From Chersky-840 sp963794615 (lineage in GTDB: Bacteria > Actinomycetota > Acidimicrobiia > Acidimicrobiales > UBA8190): a DNA stretch of 64,000 nucleotides. Location: positions 310,001 through 374,000 of the forward strand of contig CAWCEP010000005.1 of NCBI GenBank assembly GCA_963794615.1, written 5' to 3'. Every line of letters starts with the position of its first letter. Positions within the stretch are counted from its first letter, which is position 1. The notes below the pieces were generated by a model. That model was not told the DNA's origin. It was given only the letters and a program-made list of their open reading frames with translations, and did no database searches. The position numbers and the translations under genes were made by a program. Shown here piece after piece: positions 60,628 through 64,000 of this stretch.

Positions 60628-60960
60628 ATGACCAGCCTCGCTATGTCCGCAGGGTCCGGATGGGGGACCACGGACGAGACCGATTCCGAGAGCGTCTCGT
60701 CGGTGGTCGTCCAGTTGTTGCGCCGACCGCGCTGGCAGACCCTGGGCGCATGTCGGGGAGAGCGGGTCGAGATGTTCATTCCCGACCGTGGTGGTCCCTC
60801 GGCGCGCGCCAAGCAGCTGTGCGCACGCTGCACGGTCCGCGCCGAATGCCTCCGCTACGCGCTCGCCGTCCCTGATCTGGTTGGGTACTGGGCCGGGACC
60901 AACGAACGGGAACGGCGCAAGCTCCGCGCCGCGTCCCGCCGTGAAAAGGCATCTGCCTGA
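60628..60960 (+). CDS. WhiB-family transcriptional regulator
   Basis: A 110-residue Fe-S regulator of the actinobacteria-specific Wbl family. The four cluster Cys are at 42, 65, 68 and 74 (C-x22-C-x2-C-x5-C), followed by the turn GYWAGTNERERRKLR, where the usual G-V-W-G-G is G-Y-W-A-G, and a basic C-terminus for DNA contact. Wbl proteins bind sigma region 4 and control development, redox or antibiotic response. ATG 60628 was chosen; an upstream in-frame extension from 60496 is not conserved-looking. Confidence 0.93.
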   Translation: MTSLAMSAGSGWGTTDETDSESVSSVVVQLLRRPRWQTLGACRGERVEMFIPDRGGPSARAKQLCARCTVRAECLRYALAVPDLVGYWAGTNERERRKLRAASRREKASA

Positions 60961-61077
60961 CCCGATCGTGGTCGGGCTCGGGCCTGGCTCAGGACCCGAT
61001 CCCACGACGCGGCGCCCGCCTCCCTGCACTGCACCGAATGGCGTGATCGAGCCGGCCGCTCGCTACTCTCACTGCTC

Positions 61078-61938
61078 GTGCCGGGGCAACGCCGCATCGC
61101 ACTCGTAACCGGGGCAAGCCGCGGCATCGGCCGGGCGTCGGCCATCGCCCTTGCGGCTGCTGGCCTCGACGTCGCCATCACGGCCCGGACCGTGCGCGAA
61201 GGCGACGCCTTCGACGAGTCGGGATCGGCTCGGGGCGAGCCCATCCCGGGCAGCCTCGAGACGACGGCGGGTGAGATCGAGGCGGCGGGCGGTCGGGCCC
61301 TCGCTATTCGGGCCGATCTACTCGATCGGGCCTCGCTCGCCGCCGCTGTCGAGCGCGTGCTGGGCGAATGGGGTCCGGTGGACGTGCTCGTGAACAACGC
61401 TGTGCACACCGGCCCCGGGAGCATGGAGCGCTTCCTCGATCTCGACATCGACGCCGTCGTCACCAAACTCGAGGCGAACGTGGTGGCGCAGTTGGTGATG
61501 ATCAAGGCCGTTCTTCCCGCCATGCTCGAACGCGGTGAGGGCACCATCGTCAACATCACCTCCGCCGTGGCGACCAGTGATCCCCCGGCGCCGACGGGGG
61601 AGGGAGGGTGGGGGCTCGGGTACGCCGTGACCAAAGGGGCGTTCCACCGTGCGGCGGGCATCCTGGCCGTGGAGCTCGGACAGCAAGGGATCTTCGTCGT
61701 GAACGTCGAGCCCGGCTACGTCTTGACCGAGCGTATGGTGCTCGCCCAGCAACGGCTCGGACTAAAGGACCGCTTTCCCGGAGCGCCGCCGTCGGTCCCC
61801 GGCGCGGTCGTCGCCTGGCTGGGGAGCTCGACAGGCATGACGTCCGAAGAGCGCAGGGCACTCAACGGCACGACGATCTCCGCCCAGCGCTTCGCCCGGG
61901 AACGCGCCCTGCACCCGGATTGGCGGATCGACCGCTGA
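61078..61938 (+). CDS. SDR-family oxidoreductase
   Basis: A 286-residue short-chain dehydrogenase. The cofactor motif is LVTGASRGIGRAS (T-G-x3-G-x-G), the structural NNA appears in VLVNNAVHTG, and the catalytic Ser and Tyr-x3-Lys are in IVNITSAVATSD and GLGYAVTKGAFHRAA. An insert with FDESGSARGEPIPGSLETT after the second strand is seen in actinobacterial enzymes acting on acyl or steroid substrates. The substrate is unknown. GTG 61078. Confidence 0.92.
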   Translation: MPGQRRIALVTGASRGIGRASAIALAAAGLDVAITARTVREGDAFDESGSARGEPIPGSLETTAGEIEAAGGRALAIRADLLDRASLAAAVERVLGEWGPVDVLVNNAVHTGPGSMERFLDLDIDAVVTKLEANVVAQLVMIKAVLPAMLERGEGTIVNITSAVATSDPPAPTGEGGWGLGYAVTKGAFHRAAGILAVELGQQGIFVVNVEPGYVLTERMVLAQQRLGLKDRFPGAPPSVPGAVVAWLGSSTGMTSEERRALNGTTISAQRFARERALHPDWRIDR

Positions 61939-62183
61939 CCGCCCGGTCGCAGAGCGCATCCGTCCGCACTGTCCGTGATCTCTGGCGTGCTTGCCGACAC
62001 CGGGCGGCAAGAGGGCACCAGCGGGAAAATACCTCTCAAGCTGCGACAACGACCACGTGTGGTGATTCATCAATCATGACGATGCGGCGGGGAGTCCGAG
62101 GCAGAACTATTTGGGCCGGGGATACCGCCGCTGAGCTGCGACCAGTCGTTCGGGCCACAGCCGACGTGACTTTAGGGGGCCAG

Positions 62184-64000
62184 ATGCGTACAGGGAGCCG
62201 GATGACCGGTAGGGCGTCACGTTGTCATCCCGGGCTCGTCGCGATGGCTGCGTTGACGGCGGTGGGTGCCCTCGTCCTCGTGGTGACACCGCGTGCCGCC
62301 GGAGCGTCGGTGACGTGGAGCGCCATGAACCCGCCCATGCCTGGCAACGCCGTGGCGGGCCAGGGCGCCACCCTTCCCTCGGTGTCGTGTCCCGCCGACG
62401 GCTGGTGCGTGGCGGTCGGCGACTACCTCGCATCGACGGCCACGACGTACTACGACGCGGGGCTCATCGATGCCGAGTCCGGGGGCGGTTGGACCGCGAC
62501 CGAGGCGCTGTTGCCCGCCGGGGCGTCCGCCACCGATCCGCAGGCGTCGTTGAATTCGGTGCAGTGCGGCGCGGTCGGCTCTTGTGTCGCCGTCGGCCAG
62601 TACGTCGACGCCTCGGGGGCCACGCAGGCGCTCGTCGAGACCCTGTCCGGCGGTGTGTGGACGCCGACCGAGCTCACCTTGCCGGGCGACGCGTCGACGT
62701 CCGGCTCGACGGCGTTCGCCCAGCTGTCGACGCTCGTGTGTCCCACCGCGGCGTGGTGCGCCGGGCTCGGCGTCTACACCCAGGGCTCGGGCGGCGAACA
62801 GGCCTTGGTCGTGACCGACAACGGCGGGAGCTGGAGCGCGGCCACGGCGCCGCTGCCTACGCCGGCGGCGGGTTCACAATTGCTGTCGGCGTCGTGCCCC
62901 GCCGCCGGCTCGTGCGTGGCCACCGGGACCTACCTGGTCGGGGGCACGTACGTCGGGCTGATCGAGACGCTGTCGGGAGGAACGTGGACGGGGACGACGC
63001 TTCCGCTCCCCCCCGGCACGTCGAATGCGGCGTCGATCGCCAACGACGACGCGTCGGTATCCTGCCCGACCATCGGTGCGTGCGTCGTGGCGGCCACCAC
63101 CTTCGACGGCAACTACGAAGGCCTGCTCGACACGCTGTCGGGAGGAACGTGGACGGCGTCGGCCGTTGCGCTCCCGGGAGGGGCCACGTCACCTGACGTG
63201 CAACTCACGTCGGTGGCGTGCACCGACGGCGCCGACTGTGTCGCCACCGGCTTGTTCACCGCGTCGGGAGTGGAGCAGGGGCTCTTCGAGACCCTGGGGT
63301 CGGGATCGTGGACCGCCTCGACGGCGCCGGTGCCGCCCAGCGTGCCCGCGGGCTCCGCCATCGAGGTGCTCGACGTGTCGTGCCCATCGGCGGGTACCTG
63401 CGTCGCCGCAGGCCAGTCCGACCTCAACGGCACGGTGAACGGGTTGTTCTGGGACCTGTCGTCGGGGACGTGGAGCGTTACGGCTGCACCCCTCCCCGCC
63501 GACGCCAAAGCGAGCTCGGATCCGGATTTCTCCCCCTTCACCTGTCCCGCCACCGGCGTGTGCCTGTCGGTGGGCACCTACCTGGGCTCGTCGGGCCGAG
63601 AGAGCCTGGTCGAGTCGGACCCCTCGTTGCCGGCAACCACCACGACCGTGAGCGTCAAGGCGGTGTCCGCCTCGACCTTGTCGTATTCCGCCACCGTCAC
63701 GGGGTCGACGAGCGCGCCGACCGGTACCGTCGTGTTCTCCACCGGTATCGACTACCTGTGCTCGGCGCGCGTCGTCGGCACGACGGCGACGTGCACCGGT
63801 GCGGCCCTCCCGACGCCACAGATCGTGGGCTCCTACTCCGGTGACAGCGCCAATGCCCCTTCGTGGGGCACCGCGGCCAGCCCTCCGATCCCCAACGCGG
63901 TGGCCGTCGTCTCGGCAACGACGGAATTGACCAAGATCGTAACCTTCTTCCCTGCTCCGCTCTCGGTCGAGGTCACCGCGACGAACGGAGTCGGCGTCGC
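62184..64000 (+). CDS. Large secreted Cys-pair repeat protein with Ig-like domain (cut by window end)
   Basis: At least 605 residues, open to the end of the window. The signal peptide is VAMAALTAVGALVLVVTP and ends near AAGA. Eight repeats of about 55-65 residues follow, each with a Cys-x6-Cys turn: CPADGWC, CGAVGSC, CPTAAWC, CPAAGSC, CPTIGAC, CTDGADC, CPSAGTC, CPATGVC, usually after S-V/A and before V-A-V/T-G. Each also has a W-T/S-x-T tryptophan strand, so a beta propeller stabilised by disulfides is likely. From about residue 480 an Ig-like repeat begins (TTTTVSVKAVSAS, TGTVVFSTG), so more Ig domains probably lie beyond. ATG 62184 follows AGGGGGCC. Probably a surface protein. No catalytic domain is visible. 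Confidence 0.82.
   Translation, partial: MRTGSRMTGRASRCHPGLVAMAALTAVGALVLVVTPRAAGASVTWSAMNPPMPGNAVAGQGATLPSVSCPADGWCVAVGDYLASTATTYYDAGLIDAESGGGWTATEALLPAGASATDPQASLNSVQCGAVGSCVAVGQYVDASGATQALVETLSGGVWTPTELTLPGDASTSGSTAFAQLSTLVCPTAAWCAGLGVYTQGSGGEQALVVTDNGGSWSAATAPLPTPAAGSQLLSASCPAAGSCVATGTYLVGGTYVGLIETLSGGTWTGTTLPLPPGTSNAASIANDDASVSCPTIGACVVAATTFDGNYEGLLDTLSGGTWTASAVALPGGATSPDVQLTSVACTDGADCVATGLFTASGVEQGLFETLGSGSWTASTAPVPPSVPAGSAIEVLDVSCPSAGTCVAAGQSDLNGTVNGLFWDLSSGTWSVTAAPLPADAKASSDPDFSPFTCPATGVCLSVGTYLGSSGRESLVESDPSLPATTTTVSVKAVSASTLSYSATVTGSTSAPTGTVVFSTGIDYLCSARVVGTTATCTGAALPTPQIVGSYSGDSANAPSWGTAASPPIPNAVAVVSATTELTKIVTFFPAPLSVEVTATNGVGV

Noticed and set aside
1..64000. CRISPR arrays, insertion sequences, rRNA genes
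   Set aside because: No regularly spaced repeats, no transposase motifs and no rRNA-like sequence were seen anywhere in the window.

Overview
The window is about 64 kb of high-GC DNA from an actinobacterium. The lineage markers are the tiny ribosomal proteins bL37 and bS22, a WhiB-type Fe-S regulator, an HU protein with a Lys/Ala/Pro histone-H1-like tail, a CofC/FbiD-type enzyme of F420 synthesis, and an imuA-imuB-dnaE2 mutasome preceded by a perfect actinobacterial LexA box. Gene content and many GTG starts fit the class Acidimicrobiia best; that placement is inference, not proof.

Layout. 1-5.4 kb: end of an MFS exporter, an acyl-CoA dehydrogenase, a divergent NRAMP-family transporter and, upstream on the same strand, a soluble MgtE-N/CBS-domain protein. 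5.6-10 kb: glycosyltransferase, methyltransferase and alpha/alpha-toroid protein in one overlapping operon, facing a second methyltransferase coupled to a GDT1-type cation transporter. 10-24.5 kb: mostly housekeeping (PepN, PfkB kinase, GDPD, bL37, YchF, RsmI, MsrA, MetG, TatD, RlpA-like, KsgA, IspE, bS22, tRNA-Gln). 24.5-28.6 kb: an accessory stretch with lower GC, containing an 861-bp segment bounded by 28-bp copies of the tRNA-Gln 3' end, then a DoxX-Rieske fusion and two paralogous Cys-rich mini-proteins. 28.7-35.9 kb: the SOS mutasome cassette and a degraded conjugative coupling-protein gene. 36-37.2 kb: HU-H1 and a stand-alone H1-like protein with a 129-bp tandem repeat. 37.3-52.9 kb: CofC, GpsA, an Rv1264-like adenylate cyclase, GH38 mannosidase, a sortase-anchored SGNH protein, acyl-CoA ligase, CutA, RNase HII, acyl-CoA dehydrogenase, DMT transporter, glutamate-type dehydrogenase and an MBL hydrolase. 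53-56.2 kb: a lipoprotein, an ECF sigma factor and an overlapping membrane protein with repeated Asp-box-like segments, a possible signalling unit. 56.3-64 kb: acyl-CoA dehydrogenase with an upstream palindrome, DUF1707 protein, alpha/beta hydrolase, ThiE, HhH-GPD protein, WhiB, SDR, and the start of a large secreted repeat protein cut by the window end.

A striking property of the sequence is a set of single-base frame breaks in otherwise well preserved genes (dnaE2, the coupling protein, the cyclase, the alpha/beta hydrolase, the HhH-GPD gene and perhaps thiE). These may be sequencing errors in GC-rich DNA or real inactivation; reads are needed to tell. The most interesting biology lies in the NRAMP plus MgtE-N pair, the tRNA-bounded mini-island, the Cys-rich pair beside the DoxX-Rieske fusion, and the sigma factor coupled to a propeller-like membrane protein.
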